Source of the DNA: Leptolinea sp. UBA5203
GTDB taxonomy: Bacteria; Chloroflexota; Anaerolineae; Anaerolineales; Anaerolineaceae
Assembly (NCBI GenBank): GCA_002412765.1
Contig: DHVR01000072.1
Location: forward strand, 1-64,000
Direction of reading: 5' to 3'
DNA: 64,000 nucleotides
The translations under genes were made by a program, and so were the position numbers. The notes under the pieces are model-generated. The model worked only from the letters and a program-made list of their open reading frames with translations, was not told the origin of the DNA and did no database searches. Shown piece by piece: positions 52,544 to 61,208 of this stretch. Each line of letters begins with the position of its first letter. The first letter of the stretch is position 1.

Positions 52544-53728
52544 ATGAGACCAATTAATCGGGTACTGGTTTTTGTTCTGGATGGTGTTGGCGCGGGTGAA
52601 GCGCCGGATGCTGCTGCCTACGGCGATAAGGGATCCAATTCTCTCTCCAACACGGCCAAATCCGTCGGAGGGCTCAATCTACCCAATTTACAAGCGTTGG
52701 GCTTCGGAAACATCACCCCGATGAAGGGTGTCGCCCCGTTGCGTCCGGCGGAAGGATGCTTTGGGAAATTAACCCCCAAGTCTGCCGGAAAAGACAGCAT
52801 CACCGGACATTGGGAATTGATGGGCGTCTACCTGGAAAAGCCCTTCCCTACCTACCCCAATGGATTTCCCCCAGAAGTCGTGGAGATGTTTCGTCAGGCC
52901 ACGGGTCTGGAGTTGCTCGGCAATAAACCGGCTTCCGGGATTGATATTATCCAGGAGTACGGCATGGAGCATATCAAGACCGGCAAACCCATTGTCTACA
53001 CGTCAGCGGACAGCGTCTTTCAAATTGCCGCCCATGAAAGCATCATCCCCATTGAAAAACTCTACGAGATCTGCAAAAAGTCAAGAGACTTCCTGCGTGA
53101 CGAACACGCCGTAGGCCGGGTGATTGCCCGTCCTTTCACCGGCGATTCCCCCGAAACCTTCGCCCGCACATCCAGGCGCAAAGATTACCCCCTGAAGCCC
53201 ATTACCCCCACGGTGATGGATAAGATGATCAAATCCGGACTTGAGGTTTATGCCACGGGAAAAATTGATGATCTTTTTGCTCACCAGGGCATCACCGTTT
53301 CCAACCATACCACCAACAATCAGGATAGTCTGGATGCCGCTCTGGAATTTATCCAATTATCCTTCCGGGGATTATTGATGGTCAATTTGATTGAATTTGA
53401 CATGATCTATGGCCATCGCAATGACGTCAAGGGCTATGCCCAGGCGCTGGAAAATTTCGACCTCTATCTGCCTGAAATTCAACGCCACATGCGCGCCGAT
53501 GACATCGCCATGATTGTCGCGGATCATGGGGTGGACCCCACCATGCCGGGCAGCGATCATTCCCGGGAATACAGTCCCCTGTTAGTCTTTGGAGAACCCA
53601 TAAAATCCGATATTGACCTGGGGGTGCGCAATTCCTATGCCGATGCCGGCACCACCATCGCGGAGATCTTCTCCCTGCAAGCTCCCCCCATTGGAACCAG
53701 TTTCCTGAAAGAAATTGCCTTGAAGTAA
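52544..53728 (+). CDS. deoB: phosphopentomutase DeoB
   Basis: A 394-residue alkaline-phosphatase-superfamily mutase interconverting (deoxy)ribose-1- and -5-phosphate. Metal ligands and motifs: VLDGVGAGEAPDAAAYGD near the start, GKDSITGHWELMG near 82-94 (with the phosphorylated threonine region), VYTSADSVFQIAAHE near 151-165, VADHGVDPTMPGSDHSREY near 325-343. It links nucleoside phosphorylases to DeoC: deoxyribose-1-phosphate becomes the 5-phosphate used by the microcompartment. AAGGAAAA precedes the ATG. Divergently placed next to rpiB-deoC, which fits joint use. Confidence 0.97.
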   Translation: MRPINRVLVFVLDGVGAGEAPDAAAYGDKGSNSLSNTAKSVGGLNLPNLQALGFGNITPMKGVAPLRPAEGCFGKLTPKSAGKDSITGHWELMGVYLEKPFPTYPNGFPPEVVEMFRQATGLELLGNKPASGIDIIQEYGMEHIKTGKPIVYTSADSVFQIAAHESIIPIEKLYEICKKSRDFLRDEHAVGRVIARPFTGDSPETFARTSRRKDYPLKPITPTVMDKMIKSGLEVYATGKIDDLFAHQGITVSNHTTNNQDSLDAALEFIQLSFRGLLMVNLIEFDMIYGHRNDVKGYAQALENFDLYLPEIQRHMRADDIAMIVADHGVDPTMPGSDHSREYSPLLVFGEPIKSDIDLGVRNSYADAGTTIAEIFSLQAPPIGTSFLKEIALK

Positions 53729-53735
53729 AGCCATA

Positions 53736-53988
53736 TGAATTTACAAAAAAGCAGGCTGTAAATAAACTTACAATCTGCTTTATTAATATTTCAAAATACC
53801 TCACTTAAAAACTCACTTTTTTAGCCCCCGAGGTCAGAAGGATAAACTTTCCCACAAAATCCGTAAATCATATTGCCAACACTCCTCCCCTAAAATTCGC
53901 CTTTCAGAATTTTGGGGGAGGCCGGGTGGGGGTGTACTTTCCGCCCATTTTCTACAAATTAAACGGATGTGAATTTACAAAAAGCAGG
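53736..53988. repeat. palindromic element between short direct repeats
   Basis: The direct repeats TGAATTTACAAAAA(A)GCAGG at 53736-53755 and 53970-53988 flank about 215 bases. The left copy is part of a hairpin (53749-53784) that probably terminates deoB. Inside is a 15-bp palindrome CCTCCCC-AAAATTC / GAATTTT-GGGGAGG (53884-53921) followed by GCCGGGTGGGGGTGT, the look of an interspersed palindromic repeat. No gene is seen. Confidence 0.5.
53749..53784 (+). terminator. deoB terminator
   Basis: AAGCAG-TGTAA / TTACA-CTGCTT stem with two small internal loops and a TTTATT tail, 20 bases after the deoB stop. Confidence 0.6.
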
Positions 53989-54007
53989 AGATAACACCCC
54001 CATGCAC

Positions 54008-54033
54008 AAAAAAAGAGCAGCTGCCTGCTCTTT
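54008..54033 (-). terminator. lepB-side terminator
   Basis: AAAGAGCAG / CTGCTCTTT stem with a 4-base loop; on the minus strand a run of T follows. It closes the minus-strand lepB unit. Confidence 0.8.
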
Positions 54034-54043
54034 AGGATTTGAT

Positions 54044-54619
54044 CTACTTAGCAATCTGAAAGGTGTGCTGTAATATTTTTATTTCCGTTGGCGGCCAATA
54101 AACCAAAAAGGCTTTCCCAACAAGGCTTCGGTCTGAGATAAAGCCCCATTCATGCGAATCGGAGGATTGATTTCGGTTATCCCCCAGAACAAACAAATAG
54201 CCTTCAGGAACGGTCCAGTTGCCCCGGTAATGAGGCGGCTCTGCAAGGTAGGGTTCATTAATCACGGACCCATTCACACTAACCGTATCCAGATCGATCA
54301 CAATCGTATCACCGGGAACGCCAATTACGCGCTTGATATAATCAGCGGCTTCGGTTGGAGAGTGAAAAACAACCACATCCCCCCGGTCAGGGCTTGAAAA
54401 GCGGTAAGATAATTTGCTGACCAAGGCCCGGTCGCCGGGAATTAAAGTCGGCAGCATACTAACATTTTCAACTCGAACCCTGGCAAGAATAGCATAATCA
54501 ATGACAAAATAAATGATAAACGCCAGTAAAAAGACCTGGGCATATTCAATTAGCCTTGAAATCCACTCTGCCTGAGTTGTTGCTTTTGTTTCTTCGAATT
54601 GAGGATGACTGTCTTCCAA
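54044..54619 (-). CDS. lepB: signal peptidase I
   Basis: A 191-residue type I leader peptidase with one N-terminal membrane helix (VFLLAFIIYFVIDYAIL). The catalytic serine is S54 in NVSMLPTL, the general-base lysine K96 in YIKRVIGVPGD; the GDNRNQSSDSHEWGF box near 146-160 is also typical. It removes signal peptides of exported proteins. It is 13 bases after der on the same strand and probably co-transcribed. Confidence 0.96.
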   Translation of the reverse strand: MEDSHPQFEETKATTQAEWISRLIEYAQVFLLAFIIYFVIDYAILARVRVENVSMLPTLIPGDRALVSKLSYRFSSPDRGDVVVFHSPTEAADYIKRVIGVPGDTIVIDLDTVSVNGSVINEPYLAEPPHYRGNWTVPEGYLFVLGDNRNQSSDSHEWGFISDRSLVGKAFLVYWPPTEIKILQHTFQIAK

Positions 54620-54632
54620 TGATGACTCCAGT

Positions 54633-56006
54633 TTAGTGATCCGTTCGTCTTCTTGATTTCAAGACCAGTCGAATTGGTGTGCCCATATATTCATGTTCTT
54701 CACGGATCTGCTTTAGAATAAATCGCTCATAGGTAAAATGAGCCAATTTAGGTTCATTGACATATAACATAAACGTCGGAGGATCCTTTCGTACCTGTGT
54801 CCCGTAATAAATCTTGAGGGTTTTTCCAGATTTCGAAGTTGGAGCATGTAAATCCTGTGCCCTGCGCAGAACTCTGTTCAATGGCCCCGTACCCATTTCA
54901 AACATGCGTTCATCGTAAACCTCTACAGCCAAAGGCAGTACTTGATCCACACGCTGCTTGGTCTTGGCTGAAATGAACAGAATCGGCACATAACTCATGA
55001 AATTTAATTCAAAGCGGATTTTCTCAGTGAATTCCTGCATCGTGTAGGAATCTTTTTCAACCAGGTCCCATTTATTAACAATGACAACCACACTCTTCCA
55101 CTCATCCAGAATGTATCCCGCAATATGGGTATCCTGTGCGGTGATGCCTTCTGTGGCGTCAATCATCAACAAAGCAACATTACAACGCTCAATGGCACGC
55201 ATGGAACGTACCACACTGAATTTTTCCACCCCGCGGTCAATCTTTCCGCGCCTTCGGATGCCGGCTGTATCAATGATGGTGATTTCCTTGCCATCATAAA
55301 CCAGTTTTGTATCCAATGAATCCCGCGTTGTTCCAGCAATGTCACTGACAATGGCTCGTTCTTCACCAATGAGGCAATTCAGTAAACTAGATTTTCCAAC
55401 GTTAGGTTTACCCACGATAGCAATTTGGATACGGTCTTCGTCCTCATCCTCAACTTGGGTGGGGAAAATCTTAACCAAATCATCCAGCAGATCGCCGGTA
55501 TTCATACCATGCAAACTGGAGATGGCATAGGGAGTGCCCATACCCAGTTCATAAAATTCATGAACCGAATTCATCATGTTCACGTTGTCGGCTTTGTTGG
55601 CGACAAGAAATATTTTTGGGGAAGGGACGCCATCAACCAGTTTCTGACTGCGGCGCAAAATCTGAGCGACTTCCACATCCGCCGGGGTTACCCCCACTTT
55701 GGCATCCATAATAAACAAAATAGCATCCGCTTCATCGACCGCAATTTGTGCCTGCGAGCGAATTTGCTTCACAAAATCAGCGGAACCGATCGAAAGAGGC
55801 TCAGCTCGTCCGCTTTCAGGATCAATACCCCCCGTATCCACCACGTCAAAACGTTTTCCATTCCACTCACATTCCCCGAACAAACGATCACGGGTGGTGC
55901 CAGGGACGTCATCAATAATGGCTACTCTTTCCCCAATCAAACGATTAAATAAGGTGCTTTTCCCAACATTGGGACGACCTACTAATGCAACTACCGGTTT
56001 ATTCAT
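54633..56006 (-). CDS. der: GTPase Der (EngA)
   Basis: A 457-residue double GTPase needed for 50S ribosome assembly. Two G domains: GRPNVGKST with DTGG near 60 and ANKAD, then GKPNVGKSS with DTAGIRRRG near 250 and NKWD; a KH-like C-terminal domain follows (LKIYYGTQVRKDPPTF). Length and order are standard. It is 30 bases downstream of cdaR. Confidence 0.97.
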   Translation of the reverse strand: MNKPVVALVGRPNVGKSTLFNRLIGERVAIIDDVPGTTRDRLFGECEWNGKRFDVVDTGGIDPESGRAEPLSIGSADFVKQIRSQAQIAVDEADAILFIMDAKVGVTPADVEVAQILRRSQKLVDGVPSPKIFLVANKADNVNMMNSVHEFYELGMGTPYAISSLHGMNTGDLLDDLVKIFPTQVEDEDEDRIQIAIVGKPNVGKSSLLNCLIGEERAIVSDIAGTTRDSLDTKLVYDGKEITIIDTAGIRRRGKIDRGVEKFSVVRSMRAIERCNVALLMIDATEGITAQDTHIAGYILDEWKSVVVIVNKWDLVEKDSYTMQEFTEKIRFELNFMSYVPILFISAKTKQRVDQVLPLAVEVYDERMFEMGTGPLNRVLRRAQDLHAPTSKSGKTLKIYYGTQVRKDPPTFMLYVNEPKLAHFTYERFILKQIREEHEYMGTPIRLVLKSRRRTDH

Positions 56007-56036
56007 TAACTCAACATGCCCTTTAACGCCATCCGA

Positions 56037-57275
56037 TTATTTGTTTTTTCCGATCGGAGTTAGCGTTACTTCCACCGAACCCGGAAGAATTGATTCTACG
56101 GTTAAACCTGATATATTCAACTCAATTTGAGGAATTCGTTGATAGGTTCCTTCAACAAGATCACTCACATCAATCGTTACGCGCAAATCACTGGTCAGTA
56201 GTGCATCCAGAATTGGCAATGGTCCGGAGAGGATCACATCCACCGTTTCAGGCGCAACAACCGCTGTAAGCGTTTTGGATAAACCTATGATTTCCACAGC
56301 CTGATTGTTTAATGTCAGGCTGCCTTCAATCGTGGCTATCCCCACCTGTACTTCCACAGTTTGCTCACCAACCACGGAAATCCCGGGAGGCAGGTTTAAT
56401 TGTAATTTCAAATCCTGATCATCTTTGGCACCGGAAAGATCAATGGGGAGTGTTTCCACATACCCTGGCAATTCTTCAACCAATTGAGGGTCAGCCGAAA
56501 AAACTGTCACGGCTGGCGGATAAACCGATATATTCGTCACCCGATACCCAGGGGATATTGTACCACTCAGGACAACTTTTACGACAACGTTACGATAACC
56601 GCCGCGTTGTTCAATAGGAATTGTAACACGAACTCCATCCGGTTCGATGGAAACTTCATCAACCGGATCTCCGTTTTCATCCAATGCCACTAATGGGAAG
56701 ACCTGATCCACGGTTTCTTTGATCTGAGTCAAGAAAACTGTGGTTTGCACATCCACCACCCTCTCTACAGCAGATTTTGAGCCACTAATCATGACCTTGG
56801 TATTTTCCAGGACAGCCGCTTGTGCCAGGTATCCCACAGCCGGGGTTCCCATCTGGATGAAATGAATGTCAAACTCCCGGGTAGTGACTTGTTCCAGGGC
56901 AACATCAATCATTGTGGGAGTGTATTCCACAATTTTTACAGGTCGAATTCCAACTTGAATCTGAATCGGAACGCGGTGATCGCCATCAGCCAAATCCGAA
57001 AGATCGAGAATTGCGCGGACCAGACCGGTTTCATTGGTTAATCGCGTCCATATGGATTGCGGTGCGCTCAGCGTCACTTTAACCTGCATGGGAATACTAT
57101 TGGTAATCATTAAAGCCGAATCCTGTCCTATAATTTCCAGCGGGACCGGTTGAGGCAGAATTTTTTGTTGTGTGGGATCAGCATTTGTCACAGCAGATAC
57201 CCAAACCACCAGGGCTAACACGAAAGCCAAAATTAAGGATTGAATATTCTTACCTAAGGTTTTAATCCAATTCAT
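56037..57275 (-). CDS. cdaR: YbbR-domain protein (CdaR-like)
   Basis: A 412-residue protein with an N-terminal membrane helix (SLILAFVLALVVWVSAV) and four YbbR-type repeats outside the cell (VPLEI..., DVALEQVTTREFDIHF, YRVTNISVYPPAVTVFSADPQLVEEL, PLPILDALLTSDLRVTIDVSDL). In Firmicutes CdaR binds and controls the diadenylate cyclase CdaA. The four-base overlap with cdaA supports the same pairing here. Confidence 0.88.
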   Translation of the reverse strand: MNWIKTLGKNIQSLILAFVLALVVWVSAVTNADPTQQKILPQPVPLEIIGQDSALMITNSIPMQVKVTLSAPQSIWTRLTNETGLVRAILDLSDLADGDHRVPIQIQVGIRPVKIVEYTPTMIDVALEQVTTREFDIHFIQMGTPAVGYLAQAAVLENTKVMISGSKSAVERVVDVQTTVFLTQIKETVDQVFPLVALDENGDPVDEVSIEPDGVRVTIPIEQRGGYRNVVVKVVLSGTISPGYRVTNISVYPPAVTVFSADPQLVEELPGYVETLPIDLSGAKDDQDLKLQLNLPPGISVVGEQTVEVQVGIATIEGSLTLNNQAVEIIGLSKTLTAVVAPETVDVILSGPLPILDALLTSDLRVTIDVSDLVEGTYQRIPQIELNISGLTVESILPGSVEVTLTPIGKNK

Positions 57276-58162
57276 GCGTCCTGCTCCGTATGAAAAATGG
57301 AATTCAGCCAGTGGAGAGCCTGACGTGAAAAGCGCTTAAGACTTTTGGGTTCATCGGCCGGACGAAAAAAGGCTTTGAGGATGTTTTCCAGGCGTTCACT
57401 ATCCAATCGGCGAATGATCCTGCCGCCATGTGCAATAGATATGGAACCTGTCTCTTCAGAAACCACGATGGTCACCGCGTCTGTCGCTTCTGAAGTTCCA
57501 AGCGCCGCACGATGGCGCAATCCCATCTGACGTTCCGGCGAGCGGGTAAGAATCCCCGAGGCGGAAAGAGGCATCACACAGGAAGCCGCACGCAGGATGC
57601 TCCCGGAAATAATCACAGCACCGTCATGCAGAGGTGTATTAGGATAAAAAACTTGAATTAGCAATTCCGGGGCAACCCTGGCATCCAACAAAACCCCCGT
57701 TTTGATATAGTCATTCAAGCTGTCACTGCGCTGGACGACAATCAGTGCACCATGTTTGCGGATGGAGAGCCGTTTCGAAGCTGCCACTATAGCAGAAATC
57801 ACTTCTTCATATTCGTTTCCTGCCATAGCAGAACGATTGAAAAACAAACCTGTACTCCCTGCACGACCCAAACGTTCCAACGCCCGCCTGATTTCTGGCG
57901 CAAAAATTACCGGAATTGCCAAGAGCAAGGCTGGCAGGGTTGACCTGAGCAGCCAGGAGAAAGCCGGTAAATTTCCTAACCCTGCCAAGGCACTCATCAG
58001 AATCAAGAGGAATATCACCCCGCGCAGCAAGACTACGGCCTGGGTATCTTTGACAATGATTAGCAGGATATAGAAAATGACAGTTACAAGCAGAATATCA
58101 ACAATACTCAGCCAGTTAACTCGTTGAAATATAAAGGATAATTCACTTATAAAATTAGTCAA
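57272..58162 (-). CDS. cdaA: diadenylate cyclase CdaA
   Basis: A 296-residue membrane-bound enzyme that makes c-di-AMP from two ATP. Three N-terminal helices to about residue 85, then a DAC/DisA_N domain with GALIVVQR near 136, the active-site DGAVIISG near 187 and LGLRHRAALG near 217. Tail (FFRPADEPKSLKRFSRQ) is poorly conserved. Signals cell-wall and potassium state. First gene of cdaA-cdaR-der-lepB. Confidence 0.94.
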   Translation of the reverse strand: MTNFISELSFIFQRVNWLSIVDILLVTVIFYILLIIVKDTQAVVLLRGVIFLLILMSALAGLGNLPAFSWLLRSTLPALLLAIPVIFAPEIRRALERLGRAGSTGLFFNRSAMAGNEYEEVISAIVAASKRLSIRKHGALIVVQRSDSLNDYIKTGVLLDARVAPELLIQVFYPNTPLHDGAVIISGSILRAASCVMPLSASGILTRSPERQMGLRHRAALGTSEATDAVTIVVSEETGSISIAHGGRIIRRLDSERLENILKAFFRPADEPKSLKRFSRQALHWLNSIFHTEQDA

Positions 58163-58229
58163 TGATTCCCTTAAACCCCGGGACTATGGTATCCGAAGGG
58201 CATTATTATTCTCACGGTGCATGGCAATG

Positions 58230-59378
58230 TTAGATCGGCCTGAGCACTCTATCCTGACGTAGTTGCTTGAAATACAATATCAATCCGGTTTCCATGTGCT
58301 CCTGAGCTGCTTCCTGCCAGGCTGCCACCCCAAGCTGCTTGGGTGTTTTCTGTTTGTAGCCCATTAAGTCCCAAAGGGAAGCATAACTGGCAATCTCGTC
58401 ATTGACAAAGACCAGGGAGACTTCACACTGTAAATCAATAGATGATTTTTCCATCTCGGTGAGTAACTTGGGCAAGGCTTCGTCAACATAGATCGAGCTG
58501 TCAATTAAGATATCGGTAGTTCGAGCGACTAAGTTTTCAATTTGCCAACCAATTAACCCAACCGGTGCTTTTCCTTTCTTCAACAAAATAAAGGCTTTCT
58601 CGCCAAACGCTTCGAGAACGTCACTTTTTGTTACCGGTTGTTCCGCATTGGGAGCAATGTTATTGATCAATTCAGCGATATCCTGGGCATTGCTGGGTTT
58701 CCCACGTACGGACCTTAATTCCTCGCCGGGTTCGCCAAAATCCTCAATGACGGATTCAGCCTGTTCCGGTTCAACACCGGGAAACATGGCGTTCCAGGCA
58801 GCTACCACCTGTTTCCAGGTTTCTTCATATTCGCCATCATTGTAGATGACGAAATTTGCATCCTTAACTTTTTGTTCTTGTTCGCTTTGAGATTCCAGCC
58901 GCTTCTGAATTTCTTCTAAAGACATGCCACGTTTTTTCATTAAGCGTGTAATCTGAGTTTCCTGCGGAAGATAGGTAACCCAAATGCTGTCACACCATTC
59001 ATGAAGCGGCGTTTCAAACAACTTGACCGCTTCGATGACAATGACTTGCTGCGTTGAACGGCGCACCAACATATCCAAAGCCTGATTGATCAGGGGATGA
59101 ACGATGGTCTCCAAAATGATTAAGGCATCCGGGTTGGAAAAAACCAGTTGTCCCAACTTCGCACGGTCAATTTCTCCGTCTGAGTTCAGAATCCACCGCC
59201 CAAACATATCCACAACTTGTTGATAGCCAGGAGCTCCTTTAGAGATGGCTCGATGAGATAACACATCTGCATCAATACCATAAGCCCCCAGGTGTTCGAG
59301 CATTTTCCGAACAACACTTTTTCCGGTACCTATATTGCCTGTTAATCCAATAACATGCTTACCCGCCCATTTAGACAC
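58230..59378 (-). CDS. coaE: dephospho-CoA kinase with C-terminal GNAT-like extension
   Basis: A 382-residue protein. Residues 1-200 are CoaE, the last step of CoA synthesis: Walker A GLTGNIGTGKS near 11-21, DADVLSH near 37, TIVHPLI, EAVKLFE and the LID-type RLMKKRGMS. The second half (about 215-382) is additional, with a GNAT-like pattern (KAFILLKKGKAPVGLIGWQIENLVARTTDILID..., YASLWDLMGYKQKTPKQLGVAAWQEAAQEHM). Plain CoaE is about 200 residues. The extension is unusual; it might acetylate something or bind acetyl-CoA. The start is clear of other genes. Confidence 0.88.
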   Translation of the reverse strand: MSKWAGKHVIGLTGNIGTGKSVVRKMLEHLGAYGIDADVLSHRAISKGAPGYQQVVDMFGRWILNSDGEIDRAKLGQLVFSNPDALIILETIVHPLINQALDMLVRRSTQQVIVIEAVKLFETPLHEWCDSIWVTYLPQETQITRLMKKRGMSLEEIQKRLESQSEQEQKVKDANFVIYNDGEYEETWKQVVAAWNAMFPGVEPEQAESVIEDFGEPGEELRSVRGKPSNAQDIAELINNIAPNAEQPVTKSDVLEAFGEKAFILLKKGKAPVGLIGWQIENLVARTTDILIDSSIYVDEALPKLLTEMEKSSIDLQCEVSLVFVNDEIASYASLWDLMGYKQKTPKQLGVAAWQEAAQEHMETGLILYFKQLRQDRVLRPI

Positions 59379-59604
59379 CGCAACTCCTTATGCAACCAAT
59401 AGTTGGTGATCAATAAAATAATTTTAGCCTCGCAGATACGGAATGTCAAACCATTCTGCCTATGCTTGGAAATTAAGTGAGTTTTCGGAAGCGGTCCATA
59501 GCCCCATCTTCAAAGAGTTTAAATCATCAATTACAACTATGCGCAATAAATAGCATTGGAAACCTTAAATGACATGCTACTTTTCCAAATGCTGCACCAG
59601 CAGC

Positions 59605-59633
59605 TTGACAGAAATCCCCTCTCTGGGTAAAAT
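59605..59633 (+). promoter_or_regulatory. tRNA-Phe promoter
   Basis: TTGACA, 17-base spacer, TAAAAT, 23 bases ahead of the tRNA 5' end. Confidence 0.8.
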
Positions 59634-59656
59634 TGCGTTAATGTCATAACTGACAG

Positions 59657-59729
59657 GCCGAGGTAGCTCAGTTGGTAGAGCACACGACTGAAAATTGTGG
59701 TGTCGACAGTCCGATCCTGTCTCTCGGCA
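59657..59729 (+). tRNA. tRNA-Phe (anticodon GAA)
   Basis: A 73-base cloverleaf: acceptor GCCGAGG/TCTCGGC, D stem GCTC/GAGC, anticodon stem CACGA/TTGTG with loop CTGAAAA (GAA), T arm CAGTCCGATCCTG-like. The CCA end is not encoded. Confidence 0.95.
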
Positions 59730-59731
59730 CA

Positions 59732-59761
59732 AAATAGTCCCTTCACGGGGACTATTTTTTT
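59732..59761 (+). terminator. tRNA-Phe terminator
   Basis: AAATAGTCCC / GGGACTATTT stem followed by a T run. Confidence 0.88.
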
Positions 59762-59795
59762 ATCTATTCAATCCCTTCTTTTCTTTGATACAATC

Positions 59796-61208
59796 ATGGA
59801 GATGATGATTAAACCTAGCCTCAAAAAATCTCTCCCCATTATTCTGTTCCTCAGCGGTATGATTGCGCTGATCCTTGGACACATGCTAACCCTCACGGTC
59901 AGCCTTAACGGTGAGATTTTAAAAATACCTATTTTCGCGCTGACCTCGAATCAAGCCGTTGGTCAGTTGGGTATTCAAACGAGCGTGTACGATGCCGTTC
60001 AACCCACACAAAATCGCTGGATACTCTTCCATCCCGTCCTGAAAATTGAGCAAGCCGTCACCTATGCCCTCTACACAGATTTGCAATCTGCTCCGGTAGT
60101 CGTTATCAGTCCGGATAAGCGACCAGGGAATCTTTTTGCCGCAATCGACCAACCGTTGTTTCCTGGAGACCGTGTTCTGCTTAATGGGTTGGATGTGGAT
60201 CCCAACCAAAGGATCCCTTATCAGCCCAATCAAACCCTGCAATTAATCCGGGGCACGACCCTGATGTTGGATCAGGGCAGCGGCAGCAGCACTTTCTCAT
60301 CCAGCCAGCCTACGGTTGGACTGGCTTTATATGAAAGGAACCTGCCCATTCAGGCGACTGATTACGTCGGTTATCCTTTGCAAACCAATTTACCTGAAGT
60401 TCAACATCTCGGTTATTTTACTGCGGCACCCTACACCATTGAGGTTGACGGCAGCACCATCCAGGTGATGGCGGCCGCCAAAACCACCGGCGCAGCCCTG
60501 GCCAATGCCGGTATCTCCCTGCAAGGATTGGATTACAGCATTCCCTCAGCCGATCAACCCTTACCTGCAAATGGGACCATCCAGGTCATCCGCGTAAAAG
60601 AAGAGATCAACCTCAGCCAAACCAAAATCCCCTATGAATCTACATTTGTGGGTAACCCTGAATTGGAGTTGGATCAAAGGAAAATCACTAAAGCCGGTCA
60701 GTATGGGGTGAAGGTTGCCCGGGAGCGTATCCGCTACGAGAATGGGGTGGAATACACCCGCAGCACAGAAGCCGAATGGACCGCCGCAGAACCGGTGACG
60801 GAAGAAGTCTCTTACGGCCAAAAAGTAGTCATCAATACCCTCTCCACCCCGCAGGGGACAATTGAATATTGGCGGGCGGTAAGCGTGTACGCCACGGCCT
60901 ACTCCCCCTGCCGTTCGGCTGCCGACCGATGCTATTACGGGACTTCCCTGGGGCTTCCGGTCAAGCAAGGGGTGATTGGCGTGACCCGTGCCTGGTATGC
61001 AGATCTGGCTGGACAGGCCGTCTACGTCCCTGGGTATGGAAGTGCCGTCATCGCCGATGTAGGCGGGGGTATTCCAGGGAAACGCTGGATCGATCTGGGG
61101 TATACGGATGACGAATTTGAAAGCAAGGCCATCGGCGTTTGGCCTCAAACCGTTACCATGTATTTTCTCACCCCAGTTCCGGAGGTCATCCCATGGATTC
61201 TGCCGTAA
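59796..61208 (+). CDS. G5/DUF348 and 3D-type cell-surface protein
   Basis: A roughly 470-residue exported protein with a membrane anchor helix (PIILFLSGMIALILGHML). It has DUF348-like (ubiquitin-like) units in the 80-240 range (YTIEVDGSTIQVMAAAKTTGAALANAGISL), a G5-like segment near 270-340 (YGVKVARERIRYENGVE) and a C-terminal RlpA/3D-like double-psi barrel (YATAYSP at about 370, GVIGV, VADVGGGIPGKRWIDLGY). Such proteins are cell-wall hydrolases or resuscitation factors that attack peptidoglycan. The start is ATG 59796 or the ATGs just after it; an earlier in-frame start lies inside the tRNA and is rejected. Confidence 0.82.
   Translation: MEMMIKPSLKKSLPIILFLSGMIALILGHMLTLTVSLNGEILKIPIFALTSNQAVGQLGIQTSVYDAVQPTQNRWILFHPVLKIEQAVTYALYTDLQSAPVVVISPDKRPGNLFAAIDQPLFPGDRVLLNGLDVDPNQRIPYQPNQTLQLIRGTTLMLDQGSGSSTFSSSQPTVGLALYERNLPIQATDYVGYPLQTNLPEVQHLGYFTAAPYTIEVDGSTIQVMAAAKTTGAALANAGISLQGLDYSIPSADQPLPANGTIQVIRVKEEINLSQTKIPYESTFVGNPELELDQRKITKAGQYGVKVARERIRYENGVEYTRSTEAEWTAAEPVTEEVSYGQKVVINTLSTPQGTIEYWRAVSVYATAYSPCRSAADRCYYGTSLGLPVKQGVIGVTRAWYADLAGQAVYVPGYGSAVIADVGGGIPGKRWIDLGYTDDEFESKAIGVWPQTVTMYFLTPVPEVIPWILP

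Noticed and set aside
59697..59795. Upstream extension of the G5/3D protein
   Set aside because: The extra 33 codons would begin inside the tRNA-Phe gene and read through its terminator.
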